Part shown: positions 35,079-44,313 of the stretch, piece after piece
Layout: each line of letters starts with the position of its first letter
Position numbering within the stretch: the first letter of the stretch is position 1
From: Bacteroidota bacterium
Lineage (GTDB): Bacteria; Bacteroidota; Bacteroidia; Bacteroidales; VadinHA17
Assembly: GCA_029547705.1 (NCBI GenBank)
Contig: JAKPOU010000017.1
Span: 124,001-188,000, forward strand
Reading direction: 5' to 3'
DNA: 64,000 bases
The notes under the pieces: model-generated
Seen by the model: the letters and a program-made list of their open reading frames with translations, nothing else
Databases searched by the model: none
What the model was told of the DNA's origin: nothing
Position numbers and translations under genes: made by a program

Positions 35079-35825
35079 ATGAATATTCTCAGGTCAATAC
35101 TGGTCTGGTTTACAGGGATAATGATCATGGTGCTGTTCTTTCCCGTGGTTTTTGTCATATGGCTCCTGGTCCTGCCCTTTGACAGGAACAGGACCATTGT
35201 ACACTGGCTGCTGATTTACAAATCCCTGGTCATAACATATCTGATTCCGGTATGGAAAATAAGGATTGAGGGCAGGGAAAAAGCAGTAAGGAAGCAAACC
35301 TATGTCATCATTTCAAACCATCAGTCGATACTTGATATTCTTCTGCTCAACTGCCTGCGTTACCGTTTCAAATGGATTTCAAAGATTGAAAACATGAAAG
35401 TGCCTGTTCTGGGATGGTATCTCAGGATGGCCGGCTATATAACGGTTGACAGGGGAAACAGGGAGAGTAAGGAAAAAATGATGGAGGAATCACTTGCCTG
35501 TCTGAAAAAGGGTATTTCAATAATGATTTTTCCTGAAGGGACACGCTCTTTTGACGGGGAAATCGGATTTTTCAGGAGAGGTGCATTTGAGCTGGCTATT
35601 GCTGCACAGCTTCCTGTCCTTCCTGTTCTGCTTACCGGTACCCGCGACATACTTCCGAAGCACGGACTGGTGTTTGGAGATTACCGCAGGATCATGATCA
35701 GGGTTCTGGATCCTGTTCCGCCGGAATCATTCGGAACGGACGACTGCGATGAACTGTCCGTGAAATTCCGGACACGCATGACAGAGGTTTTTGATGAAAT
35801 GACAAGGGAAACCGGGGAAAAATGA
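35079..35825 (+). CDS. plsC: 1-acyl-sn-glycerol-3-phosphate acyltransferase
   Basis: A membrane acyltransferase making phosphatidic acid from lysophosphatidic acid. Motif I is SNHQSILDILL (H-x4-D), motif III is FPEGTRSFDGE and RRGAFELAI follows. An N-terminal hydrophobic helix anchors it. The frame opens with a TTG at 35016, but the ATG at 35079 (MNILRSILVWF) gives the usual 248-residue length, so I chose it; the longer start cannot be excluded. It is the last gene of the plus-strand run that begins at hpt. Confidence 0.92.
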   Translation: MNILRSILVWFTGIMIMVLFFPVVFVIWLLVLPFDRNRTIVHWLLIYKSLVITYLIPVWKIRIEGREKAVRKQTYVIISNHQSILDILLLNCLRYRFKWISKIENMKVPVLGWYLRMAGYITVDRGNRESKEKMMEESLACLKKGISIMIFPEGTRSFDGEIGFFRRGAFELAIAAQLPVLPVLLTGTRDILPKHGLVFGDYRRIMIRVLDPVPPESFGTDDCDELSVKFRTRMTEVFDEMTRETGEK

Positions 35826-35917
35826 CCCACACTCCTGATTACTGCCTGATGAATTCCCTGAGTGCTTCTGTGGATATGGGATTTTGACCTCAGGGGGGAA
35901 GACCTGCGGCAGAAAAA

Positions 35918-35933
35918 AACCCTGCTCAGGGTT
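35918..35933 (-). terminator. Hairpin with minus-strand U-tract
   Basis: Arms AACCCTG and CAGGGTT with a 2-base loop (in practice a 5-base stem with a larger loop), followed on the minus strand by a run of seven T. No minus-strand gene ends here, so it would only terminate antisense or small-RNA transcription. It could serve plsC weakly on the plus strand. Confidence 0.35.
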
Positions 35934-36113
35934 GCGGCACTGATGCTGTAAAAACAGGGAGGGAAAAAAATCTTTTATCAACATTCCCGCTGAAAATACA
36001 ATTGTCATTCACTCAGATAAATATTCCTGACATGATTTGTATGCCGCTTTCAGGAGAATATCACCTCCCTGTGATTGTTGAAAAATTACCCGCAGGAGAC
36101 TTGCCTAATTGAC

Positions 36114-36121
36114 TATATTTG
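36114..36121 (+). promoter_or_regulatory. -7 box TATATTTG for parE-parC-aroK
   Basis: Exact TAnnTTTG match 25 bases before the parE ATG, giving a leader of roughly 11 bases. No -33 TTG at the usual spacing was found. Confidence 0.6.
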
Positions 36122-36138
36122 CGCAAAATTTCCGCTAA

Positions 36139-37980
36139 ATGACGGCTGCAGGATATTCAGAAGAACATATCAGGACGCTTGAATGGCGTGAACATATCAG
36201 GCTCAGGCCCGGTATGTACATAGGAAAGCTTGGGGATGGCTCATCACAGGATGACGGAATTTATGTGCTGCTGAAAGAGGTTATGGATAATGCCATTGAT
36301 GAATTCATGATGGGATTCGGGAAGAAAATAGATGTTTCCATCACCGGCAGGGAGGTAAGGGTGCGTGATTACGGCCGTGGAATACCGTTGGGCAAGGTTA
36401 CCGATGCGGTTGCAAGAATGAATACCGGTGCCAAATATGATTCCAAGGCCTTCAAGAAATCGGTCGGCCTGAACGGTGTCGGGGCAAAAGCGGTCAATGC
36501 ACTTTCTTCAAGGTTCATAATCAGATCTGTCCGTGACGGAGAGGTGAAAATGACAGAGTTTGAACACGGAATCTTACTGAAGGACCATCCTCTGGAGAAA
36601 ACTGATGAAGAGAACGGGGTTGAGGTTATATTTCAGCCCGATGAAAACATGTTTGGCAACTATTTCTATATATCGGAATATGTTGAGACTATGCTGAAGA
36701 ATTATACCTACCTGAATACGGGACTGGTAATAAATTTCAACGGCAATAAATACTTCTCCAGAAACGGCCTGCTTGACATGCTCACTGACAACATGAGCAG
36801 GGAAGGACTTTATCCCCTTATTCACCTGAAAGGGGATGACATTGAGATTGCATTTACCCACGGACATCAGTACGGGGAGGAATATCTCAGCTTCGTCAAC
36901 GGACAGAATACCACACAGGGAGGTACCCATCTCACGGTTTTCCGGGAAGCGGTGGTGAAAACCATAAGGGAGTTCTACAAGAAGGACTATGACCCTTCGG
37001 ATATAAGATCCTCGATTATAGCGGCAATAAGTATCAAGGTGGAGGAGCCGGTTTTTGAATCCCAGACCAAAACGAAGCTCGGGTCAAAGGACATGGGTCC
37101 CAAAGGACCCTCGATACGGAATTTCATAAATGAGTTTGTTAAGAAAAGGCTTGACGATTACCTTCATAAGAATCCGGAAACATCCAGAATAATTCTTAAA
37201 AAGATACAGGATTCAGAAAAGGAGAGGAAGGCTATTTCTTCAATCCAGAAGCTTGCCAGGGAAAGGGCAAAGAAGGTGAGCCTTCACAACAAGAAACTGC
37301 GGGATTGCAGAATACATTTCAATTCCGCCGATCCCCGCAAGCTTGAATCAACAATATTCATTACAGAGGGTGATTCTGCAAGCGGTTCAATCACCAAGTC
37401 GAGGGATGTTGAAACACAGGCAGTTTTCAGTCTCAGGGGCAAGCCGCTCAATTCCTTCGGACTCACCAAGAAAATTGTTTATGAGAACGAAGAGTTCAAT
37501 CTGCTTCAGGCCGCCCTGAATATTGAAGACGGGATTGAAAACCTGCGCTACAACAATGTTGTAATTGCAACAGATGCAGATGTTGACGGAATGCATATAA
37601 GGCTCCTTCTTCTCACATTCTTCCTCCAGTTCTTCCCCGATCTCGTCAGAAAGGGCCATGTATACATACTCCAGACACCACTTTTCAGGGTGCGCAACAA
37701 GAAGGAAACAAAATACTGTTATACCTCCGCGGAAAGGTCAAGGGCAATAGAGACTCTCGGCCCCAATCCGGAAATAACAAGGTTCAAGGGCCTGGGGGAA
37801 ATATCTCCTGATGAATTCAGATACTTCATCGGAAAGGATATGCGTCTTGAACCGGTCAGAATGAAAAGAAACGACGCGGTAAACGGATACCTTGAATTCT
37901 ATATGGGGAAAAACACACCGGAAAGACAGGATTTTATAATTGAGAACCTTAAGTTTGAAGAAGATCTTGTTGAGGCTTAA
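36139..37980 (+). CDS. parE: DNA topoisomerase IV subunit B
   Basis: A 613-residue type IIA topoisomerase ATPase subunit. The GHKL ATP site is visible in [15 protein letters not shown] near 50-64, [10 protein letters not shown] near 76 and [14 protein letters not shown] near 112-125. The TOPRIM domain has [12 protein letters not shown] near 410 and [12 protein letters not shown] near 477. It is assigned to topoisomerase IV rather than gyrase because of its length, its pairing with the downstream parC and the lack of a GyrA box in that partner. The gap to parC is 37 bases. Confidence 0.9.
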   Translation: MTAAGYSEEHIRTLEWREHIRLRPGMYIGKLGDGSSQDDGIYVLLKEVMDNAIDEFMMGFGKKIDVSITGREVRVRDYGRGIPLGKVTDAVARMNTGAKYDSKAFKKSVGLNGVGAKAVNALSSRFIIRSVRDGEVKMTEFEHGILLKDHPLEKTDEENGVEVIFQPDENMFGNYFYISEYVETMLKNYTYLNTGLVINFNGNKYFSRNGLLDMLTDNMSREGLYPLIHLKGDDIEIAFTHGHQYGEEYLSFVNGQNTTQGGTHLTVFREAVVKTIREFYKKDYDPSDIRSSIIAAISIKVEEPVFESQTKTKLGSKDMGPKGPSIRNFINEFVKKRLDDYLHKNPETSRIILKKIQDSEKERKAISSIQKLARERAKKVSLHNKKLRDCRIHFNSADPRKLESTIFITEGDSASGSITKSRDVETQAVFSLRGKPLNSFGLTKKIVYENEEFNLLQAALNIEDGIENLRYNNVVIATDADVDGMHIRLLLLTFFLQFFPDLVRKGHVYILQTPLFRVRNKKETKYCYTSAERSRAIETLGPNPEITRFKGLGEISPDEFRYFIGKDMRLEPVRMKRNDAVNGYLEFYMGKNTPERQDFIIENLKFEEDLVEA

Positions 37981-38017
37981 CAGTTAAAGGGATACAGGGC
38001 GGGATAAGTTGTGAATT

Positions 38018-40639
38018 ATGGAAGAACTTGAATTTGAAAGCGGTTATCCGGAAAGCGGGGAAGAAACGGAATATTCCCCGGCAGCACTTCATTCCGTTAC
38101 CGCATTGCCGGGAATGTTCAGGGACTGGTTTCTTGATTATGCCTCGTATGTCATTCTTGAAAGGGCTGTTCCGGACCTGTTCGACGGACTGAAACCTGTT
38201 CAGCGGAGAATCCTTCATTCCATGAGACGCATGGATGACGGACGCTTCAACAAGGTGGCAAACATCATAGGTCATACAATGCAGTTTCATCCCCATGGTG
38301 ATGCCTCAATCGGAGATGCCCTTGTACAGCTCGGACAAAAGGATCTGCTGGTGGAAACCCAGGGCAACTGGGGTAATATATTAACCGGTGACGGGGCAGC
38401 TGCCCCCAGGTATATAGAGGCAAGGCTGTCGAAGTTTGCGCTTGAAGTGATTTTTAATCCTAAAACGACCGAATGGAAACAATCCTATGACGGACGCAAC
38501 AGGGAGCCGGTTAGCCTGCCGGCCAAATTTCCCCTGCTTCTTGCCATGGGTGTCGAAGGAATTGCCGTTGGACTTGCTTCAAAAATACTGCCTCATAATT
38601 TCAATGAGCTTATTGATGCAACGATAAACCATCTCCAGGGGAAGGAATTTGTGATCTATCCCGATTTCCCGACCGGAGGATTCATTGATGTATCAAAATA
38701 TAATGACGGCCAGAGAGGCGGTGTTGTGAAAGTAAGGGCGAGAATAGAAAAGATAGACAAGAAAAGCCTTGTAATTACGGAGATCCCCTTTGGCAAGACT
38801 ACCACCACACTTATCGAATCTATAATAAAGGCAAACGAAAAGGGCAAGATCAAGATAAGGAAGATCGACGACAACACCTCTGCAGATGTGGAAATAAAGA
38901 TACATCTCATGCCGGGCGTTTCTCCTGACAAGACCATTGATGCCCTTTATGCCCTTACTGATTGTGAATATTCAATTTCTCCCAACACCTGCGTTATATC
39001 AGAAGGCAGGCCTTCATTCATGGGAGTGAGCGAGATCCTGAAACATTCAGCTTCCAGAACCGTGGAATTACTGAAAACGGAACTGGAAATACGGAAAAAC
39101 GAACTTCAGGAAGACTGGCACATGTCCTCACTCGAAAAAATATTCATAGAAGAAAAGATCTACAGGAATATTGAAGAGTGCGAAACATGGGAGAGTGTCA
39201 TCAGTACAATTGATGACGGACTGAAACCATTCAGAAACAGACTGCTCAGGGATGTTACTCAGGATGATATAATAAAACTTACGGAAATAAGGATTAAGCG
39301 CATATCAAAATATGATGTCCGTAAGGCTGACGAACACATAAAGGGTATTGAGGCTGAACTTGAGGAGGTTAAAAATCACCTGAATAATATTATTCCCTAT
39401 ACTATTAACTATTTCAGGCAGATAAAGAAAAAATACGGCAAGGGCAGGGAAAGGAAAACCGAAATAAGAAACTTTGATACTATTCAGGCTGCAAAGGTAA
39501 TAGCAAATAATGCCCGTTTGTATATAAACTATAAGGAGGGCTTTATCGGAACTTCCCTGAAGAAGGATGAATTTGTATGTGAATGTTCCGATATCGATGA
39601 TATAATTGTGATAAGGAAAAATGGTGCTTATCTGATTACCAAAGTTGATGACAAGGTATTTGTGGGGAATGACATCCTGTATGCCGCGGTTTTCCTCCGC
39701 AACGATGAAAGGACCATTTACAACATTGTTTACCAGGACGGGAAGGACGGTCCCTGCCTGGCTAAGAGATTTGCCATCACCGGACTTACACGTGACAAGG
39801 AGTATAATCTGACACGGGGCACTCCGGGATCCAGAATAATATATTTCAGTGCCAATCCGAACGGGGAGGCCGAAGTGATAAGGGTACACCACAAGCCCAG
39901 GGCACGCCTTAAGAAGCTTACCTTTGAATTTGATTTCGGGGAGCTCGCCATTAAAGGAAGGACAACCATGGGGAATATCCTTACGAAATATGCCGTAAAT
40001 AAAATAACACTCAAGGAAAAGGGATTATCCACTCTTGGCGGAAGAAAGATATGGTTTGATGATGCCGTTTTCAGGCTGAATGGCGATGGCAGGGGTATCT
40101 GTCTTGGTGAATTTGCCGGCGACGACAAGATACTTGTTATAACCAAAAACGGTTATTTCAGAAATACGGGCTTCGACCTGTCAAACCATTTTGAAGACAA
40201 TATTCTCATCATTGAGAAATTCAGGCCGGGGAAAGTATACTCCGCAATCTATTACGACGGGGAACTTAAATATCATTACATAAAACGATTCATGATAGAA
40301 GAATCGGAAAAACCCCTTTTATTCATCAGTGAACATCCCGACTCAAGGCTGATAAGCCTTACCGAAGTTGAATATCCCAGGTTCGAAATAAGTTTCGGCG
40401 GGAAGCACAGGAACCGGGAAAACGAAATAATTGAAGTTGCTGAATTTATCGGTGTGAAAAGTCACAGGGCCAAAGGGCGCAGACTTACAAACTACATGGT
40501 CGACAATGTACTGGAGATAGAGCCTGTTGTCAGGAAGGAGGGTGTTCAGGAATGCGGGCAGGATGAGGAAGAGGATGACCAGGCAGGCCTGCCGGCAATT
40601 GTTCAGGATCATCCTGCACAGATGAAACTTGAATTATAA
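38018..40639 (+). CDS. parC: DNA topoisomerase IV subunit A
   Basis: An 873-residue breakage-reunion subunit that with ParE unlinks replicated chromosomes. The QRDR-region block QFHPHGDASIGDALVQLGQ (near 87) precedes the catalytic tyrosine in AAAPRYIEARL (near 131). Residues about 420-460 form the coiled-coil gate, and the C-terminal part (about 500-830) reads as a beta-propeller. It ends with an acidic tail (EDEEEDDQ-like) and has no clear GyrA box, favouring ParC over GyrA. The last base of its stop codon is the first base of the aroK start. Confidence 0.9.
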   Translation: MEELEFESGYPESGEETEYSPAALHSVTALPGMFRDWFLDYASYVILERAVPDLFDGLKPVQRRILHSMRRMDDGRFNKVANIIGHTMQFHPHGDASIGDALVQLGQKDLLVETQGNWGNILTGDGAAAPRYIEARLSKFALEVIFNPKTTEWKQSYDGRNREPVSLPAKFPLLLAMGVEGIAVGLASKILPHNFNELIDATINHLQGKEFVIYPDFPTGGFIDVSKYNDGQRGGVVKVRARIEKIDKKSLVITEIPFGKTTTTLIESIIKANEKGKIKIRKIDDNTSADVEIKIHLMPGVSPDKTIDALYALTDCEYSISPNTCVISEGRPSFMGVSEILKHSASRTVELLKTELEIRKNELQEDWHMSSLEKIFIEEKIYRNIEECETWESVISTIDDGLKPFRNRLLRDVTQDDIIKLTEIRIKRISKYDVRKADEHIKGIEAELEEVKNHLNNIIPYTINYFRQIKKKYGKGRERKTEIRNFDTIQAAKVIANNARLYINYKEGFIGTSLKKDEFVCECSDIDDIIVIRKNGAYLITKVDDKVFVGNDILYAAVFLRNDERTIYNIVYQDGKDGPCLAKRFAITGLTRDKEYNLTRGTPGSRIIYFSANPNGEAEVIRVHHKPRARLKKLTFEFDFGELAIKGRTTMGNILTKYAVNKITLKEKGLSTLGGRKIWFDDAVFRLNGDGRGICLGEFAGDDKILVITKNGYFRNTGFDLSNHFEDNILIIEKFRPGKVYSAIYYDGELKYHYIKRFMIEESEKPLLFISEHPDSRLISLTEVEYPRFEISFGGKHRNRENEIIEVAEFIGVKSHRAKGRRLTNYMVDNVLEIEPVVRKEGVQECGQDEEEDDQAGLPAIVQDHPAQMKLEL

Positions 40640-41163
40640 TGACCGGGACCAGGAAGATATACATTATCGGATTTATGGGCAGCGGGAAATCGACAATGGG
40701 AAGAAGGCTGGCAGCCCGGATGGGATATCAGTTCCTGGATCTTGACGATAAGATAGAAGAGCTTGCCGGGAAAACCATTGCCCGTATTTTTTCCGAGGAC
40801 GGTGAGGAGGAGTTCAGGAGGATCGAGGCTGAAACACTTAAAGGTCTTGGCTCTGACGCAAATATCATAATATCAACCGGAGGGGGAACGCCCTGTCATT
40901 TTGATAATATGGATTACATGCGTGAAACCGGTATTACGGTCTATCTCAAAATGACTCCCGGTCAGCTTGCCAGCCGCCTTCGCGGTTCATCCGCCGAAAG
41001 ACCGCTCCTGAAAAATATTCCTGACGGGGAGCTGGTTTCCTTCATAGGGGAAAAACTGTCTGAACGCGAACAATGGTACAACAGGGCCGGAATAATTGTT
41101 GACGGAATGAATGCTGACCCCGGACTGCTGGCAACAATGATTCAGTCAGAACGGGGATACTGA
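40639..41163 (+). CDS. aroK: Shikimate kinase
   Basis: A 174-residue P-loop kinase that phosphorylates shikimate on the way to chorismate and aromatic amino acids. Walker A reads GFMGSGKSTMGRRLA near 11-25; DLDDKIEELAG near 34 holds the shikimate-binding Asp; IISTGGGTPCH near 77 is the GGGT substrate loop; and LRGSSAERPLL near 115 carries the lid arginine. It begins one base inside the parC stop, so translation is probably coupled to the topoisomerase genes. No other shikimate gene is nearby. Confidence 0.95.
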   Translation: MTGTRKIYIIGFMGSGKSTMGRRLAARMGYQFLDLDDKIEELAGKTIARIFSEDGEEEFRRIEAETLKGLGSDANIIISTGGGTPCHFDNMDYMRETGITVYLKMTPGQLASRLRGSSAERPLLKNIPDGELVSFIGEKLSEREQWYNRAGIIVDGMNADPGLLATMIQSERGY

Positions 41164-41235
41164 CCCGGAGCTGAAAGGAATTCTTTATAAATTGTTAACT
41201 GAAATACAGCAATACTCATTATGGATTAAATATAA

Positions 41236-41252
41236 TTTACTATTTTAGTAAA
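41236..41252. promoter_or_regulatory. Perfect palindrome upstream of the MFS-HEAT/STAND unit
   Basis: TTTACTA-TTT-TAGTAAA: 7-base arms around three T, ending 22 bases before the ATG at 41275. No TAnnTTTG box lies nearby, so the palindrome probably overlaps the promoter, which fits an operator. It is too AT-rich and too close to the start to be a convincing terminator for aroK. Confidence 0.45.
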
Positions 41253-41274
41253 ATTCCAATAACCGGTAAATAGC

Positions 41275-44200
41275 ATGAGATACAGCTTATTCAGAATCAG
41301 CAGTACCGGGGCTGATCATAACACGGCAATATTTTTGCAGGCAGTGTATGCCATGCTTGGGGGTATCTTCCTGTCCACCTTCGATATCACGGCACATTCA
41401 TTCTACCTGGCGCGCTTTGATGAAACAGACATGGCGCGGGCGTTTATTCTCTCGGGAATAGCCGGAATGCTGCTTGCAGGCCTGGCATCATTGTCCGGGA
41501 AAAGGGTAAGTCCGGATATACATGCCATTATCATTCTCCTGTTTGTATCATTAACCGGTTTATTGCTCTGGATCCTGCTGATCGTAATGCCGGGGGACCG
41601 GAATGTGGCTCTGACATTCATTGCAATGTGGCCCCTTAACGGACTGGTGATGTCGAAATTAAGCGGGATTGCTCCGGTTAAGCAGGAACAGGGCTGTAAA
41701 AGATTTCAGCCGGGAAATTCCCGGACATGGATAATAACGGGTGCCATGGCGGGCAGTTTTCTGATAGTCCTGCTGGTCAATGCCGGAACGGACGCCAGGC
41801 ATTTCCTGCTTATTGCTTCCGTTTCAATCCTTTCGGCAGCAGTTATGCGGATTCTGAACCGGAGGAAAAATCCGGAAGAAACAGAAGGCGACTGCGGTGT
41901 GAAGGAACCGTACCGTAACAGACAGACATTTGCAGAACTCGTGATAAAAAACCGTCTGTTCAGAAGAATAAGCTGCTATGCCATTCTCTCCGTTGCAGCC
42001 GCCTTGTTTATAAGATATTCATTTATGGCGGAGACCAGGCTGCTGTATCCCTCAGTGGAAGGGATGGCGCGTTTCCTGGGCCTGTTTACGGGCTGCATGA
42101 TGATTATCGCACTGATCCTTTCAATATTTGTTTATCCGGGTTTCCTCAGGAATTTCAGGCTCCGCTCAGCTGTAATAATGCCGCCGGTGATTATCGGGGG
42201 ACTTACACTGGCAGTGCTTGCCGCGGCGATGGTCTCCGGAAATGATCCTGCAAAAACCGGATTCAGTACATTTTTTGTCTTTCTTGCCCTGAGCAGGCTT
42301 TTTTCAGGAGCTCTCAGGGAATCAGCTGAATATCCGTCAGGTGATATAATACAGCGTATCCTTGGCCGGGAGGAAAGATATTCCACAGATCAGGCAGTCT
42401 ATGGCAGCATAAAGGGAGGAGGCATGTTTATCACGGGACTGCTGCTTGTTCTTGCCGGATCGGCCGGGTCCGCAAACCTGGTTTATTTCCCGGTTTTCCT
42501 TCTGCTTATTGTTGGGTTGTGGATGATTGCAGGATCAAGGCTCTACTCATTTTACAGAAAAACCGTTATCAGTTTCAGGGAAACGGAGGAACTGCCGGAT
42601 CCGGGACAGGAATTGCCGGATGTCACATACTGCCGCAGAAACAGAGTCTCTGCCCGTCTGGAATTTGAAAATGATTTCCTGGGCCTGATTACCGGAGATA
42701 TCAGTCCTCTTGAAAGAAACCGGAATCAATGGTACATAGAAAGGATAATTGATCATGCAGAAATAAAGAAAGATATCAATCTGCTGCCTGCCCTGAAAAG
42801 GATAAGATCGGATTCGTCCATAGATCGGGATGTCAGAGCCCGCAGTTCAGATATTATCCAGGATCTGGAACTTCTTTCCTCAGGCATGGGAAACAGGGTA
42901 GGGAAGCTGAAGGCAATGCTGCTTCTGGCAGAGGACCGTACACCACCGGTTTCTGAAGTACTCAGATATTTACGTGAAAGGGATGATGACCTGAAAGTGA
43001 TAGCACTGGGCATTATCAAAAAGTTCAGCCTGAAGGAATTGCTTCCCGATGTCTGCGCATGCCTGGAAAATCCCCGTATACGGCTGCATGCGGAGAATGC
43101 CCTCAACAGCTTCGGGGGAAGTGCAGATCAGGCTCTCCGCAGGCAATACCTCCTGTCATCCGGCAATACGGTGGCAGCATCTACCATTCTCAGAGTGCTT
43201 GCAAACAACTGCAGCCATGAAAATATGGAATTTCTTTTCGGATTGCTATGGACTGAAACACGTGCCATACGGGAGGAGGTGACCGGAAGTATTTCATTCT
43301 GTAATTACAGGCTCAGTACGGGTGACAGGGAAGGACTGATCAGGCTGATAACGGATGTCGCCGGAATAATTACCTGGAACATATCTGCCGGTATTGCAAT
43401 CGCGGGGATGAACGGCAAAAAAGCCGCGGACGCCATGGATCAGGAAAACAAAAGATGGGTCAGGTTCCTGTTCAGCCTGCTTTCGGTGGCTTACGGCAGC
43501 AGGCCCGTCAGACAGATAGAAGAAAACATCAGGGAAGGCAGCCGTGAATGTATCGGGCATGCCAGGGAAATGATGGAAATACTCTTTGACGACCAGATTA
43601 AAACAAGGCTTACGGTACTGTTCGACCGCATATCCCCCGGTGCCAGGCTCAGGACACTGTTCAGGTTCTATCCCGGAGAGATACCGCAACGGGAAGACCT
43701 TTTCGGGACAATAATAAACCGCGACTATAATTTGCTGGGCGTCTGGCTCAGAGCCTGCATGATCAGGCAGGTTTCCCGCATAAGCGGCGATGAAATGGCA
43801 GAAACACTTGTTGCACTTCTGTTCAGTCCGGAAATGATACTCCGCCAGGAAGCTGCAAAATTGCTTGCACGTTCCGAAAGCAGTTTTTACAGGCAGGCAT
43901 GGGACAGAATTCCGGAAGAAATGAAGAATATTATTGAGAATATCATCAGCGGAAAGACCAGCACACATGAACTGCTTTACGACAAGGTAGTTTTCCTGAA
44001 ATCCCGTCTGAAAACCCTTCCTGAGGAAAAACTGATTTCCCTTGCAGAAGAACTTGGATTCCCGGAATTGCTGCTGCCGGAATCCCTGCCGGAAAACGAC
44101 GGATATATCCTGTGGGAATGCAGCGGCGGGACAGGCTTTTGCGAAACAAGCATACATTTTGACAACATAACCAGTGAGACGGCATTGAAAAAAGATGACA

Positions 44201-44313
44201 GGTTCTTTTATGTTCTTCCCCTGAATGCCCTTACTGATCACCTGAGAAGATATCCTGAACATTCACCGGAAATTTATAAGCTAATAGATGAAACCGAAAG
44301 AAGAAACCAGTAA
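41275..44313 (+). CDS. Polytopic MFS-like membrane protein with C-terminal HEAT-like repeats
   Basis: A 1012-residue protein. Residues about 20-430 contain around twelve hydrophobic helices in two groups (roughly 25-190 and 230-430) separated by a charged loop, the layout of an MFS or ATP/ADP-translocase-like carrier. Residues about 480-930 are soluble and made of helical pairs, for example the blocks around RDRTPPVSEVLRYL and LRERDDDLKVIALGIIKKF, resembling HEAT repeats. A cyclic-nucleotide-binding domain found in some relatives of nucleotide carriers is not visible. The transported substrate is unknown. Its 3' end overlaps by 26 bases the STAND NTPase gene, so the two are almost certainly translated together. 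Confidence 0.65.
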   Translation: MRYSLFRISSTGADHNTAIFLQAVYAMLGGIFLSTFDITAHSFYLARFDETDMARAFILSGIAGMLLAGLASLSGKRVSPDIHAIIILLFVSLTGLLLWILLIVMPGDRNVALTFIAMWPLNGLVMSKLSGIAPVKQEQGCKRFQPGNSRTWIITGAMAGSFLIVLLVNAGTDARHFLLIASVSILSAAVMRILNRRKNPEETEGDCGVKEPYRNRQTFAELVIKNRLFRRISCYAILSVAAALFIRYSFMAETRLLYPSVEGMARFLGLFTGCMMIIALILSIFVYPGFLRNFRLRSAVIMPPVIIGGLTLAVLAAAMVSGNDPAKTGFSTFFVFLALSRLFSGALRESAEYPSGDIIQRILGREERYSTDQAVYGSIKGGGMFITGLLLVLAGSAGSANLVYFPVFLLLIVGLWMIAGSRLYSFYRKTVISFRETEELPDPGQELPDVTYCRRNRVSARLEFENDFLGLITGDISPLERNRNQWYIERIIDHAEIKKDINLLPALKRIRSDSSIDRDVRARSSDIIQDLELLSSGMGNRVGKLKAMLLLAEDRTPPVSEVLRYLRERDDDLKVIALGIIKKFSLKELLPDVCACLENPRIRLHAENALNSFGGSADQALRRQYLLSSGNTVAASTILRVLANNCSHENMEFLFGLLWTETRAIREEVTGSISFCNYRLSTGDREGLIRLITDVAGIITWNISAGIAIAGMNGKKAADAMDQENKRWVRFLFSLLSVAYGSRPVRQIEENIREGSRECIGHAREMMEILFDDQIKTRLTVLFDRISPGARLRTLFRFYPGEIPQREDLFGTIINRDYNLLGVWLRACMIRQVSRISGDEMAETLVALLFSPEMILRQEAAKLLARSESSFYRQAWDRIPEEMKNIIENIISGKTSTHELLYDKVVFLKSRLKTLPEEKLISLAEELGFPELLLPESLPENDGYILWECSGGTGFCETSIHFDNITSETALKKDDRFFYVLPLNALTDHLRRYPEHSPEIYKLIDETERRNQ

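Larger units (their letters stand above)
35826..36138. other. Intergenic region between plsC and parE
   Basis: A 313-base stretch without a supported gene. No conserved ORF was recognised on either strand; the minus-strand frame across it extends into plsC and looks like a shadow. It contains a small hairpin at 35918-35933 that reads as a terminator on the minus strand, and an exact -7 box for parE at 36114-36121. I compared it by eye with cobalamin, TPP and SAM riboswitch motifs and saw no convincing match. Confidence 0.5.

Noticed and set aside
35880-35960. Possible cobalamin riboswitch (GGCACTG-like string)
   Set aside because: Other conserved boxes are missing and the downstream gene is parE, with no link to cobalamin.
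43294-44262. 322-codon open frame on the minus strand
   Set aside because: It is antisense to the HEAT-like part of the MFS-HEAT gene, Cys/Phe-rich and without domain-like features.
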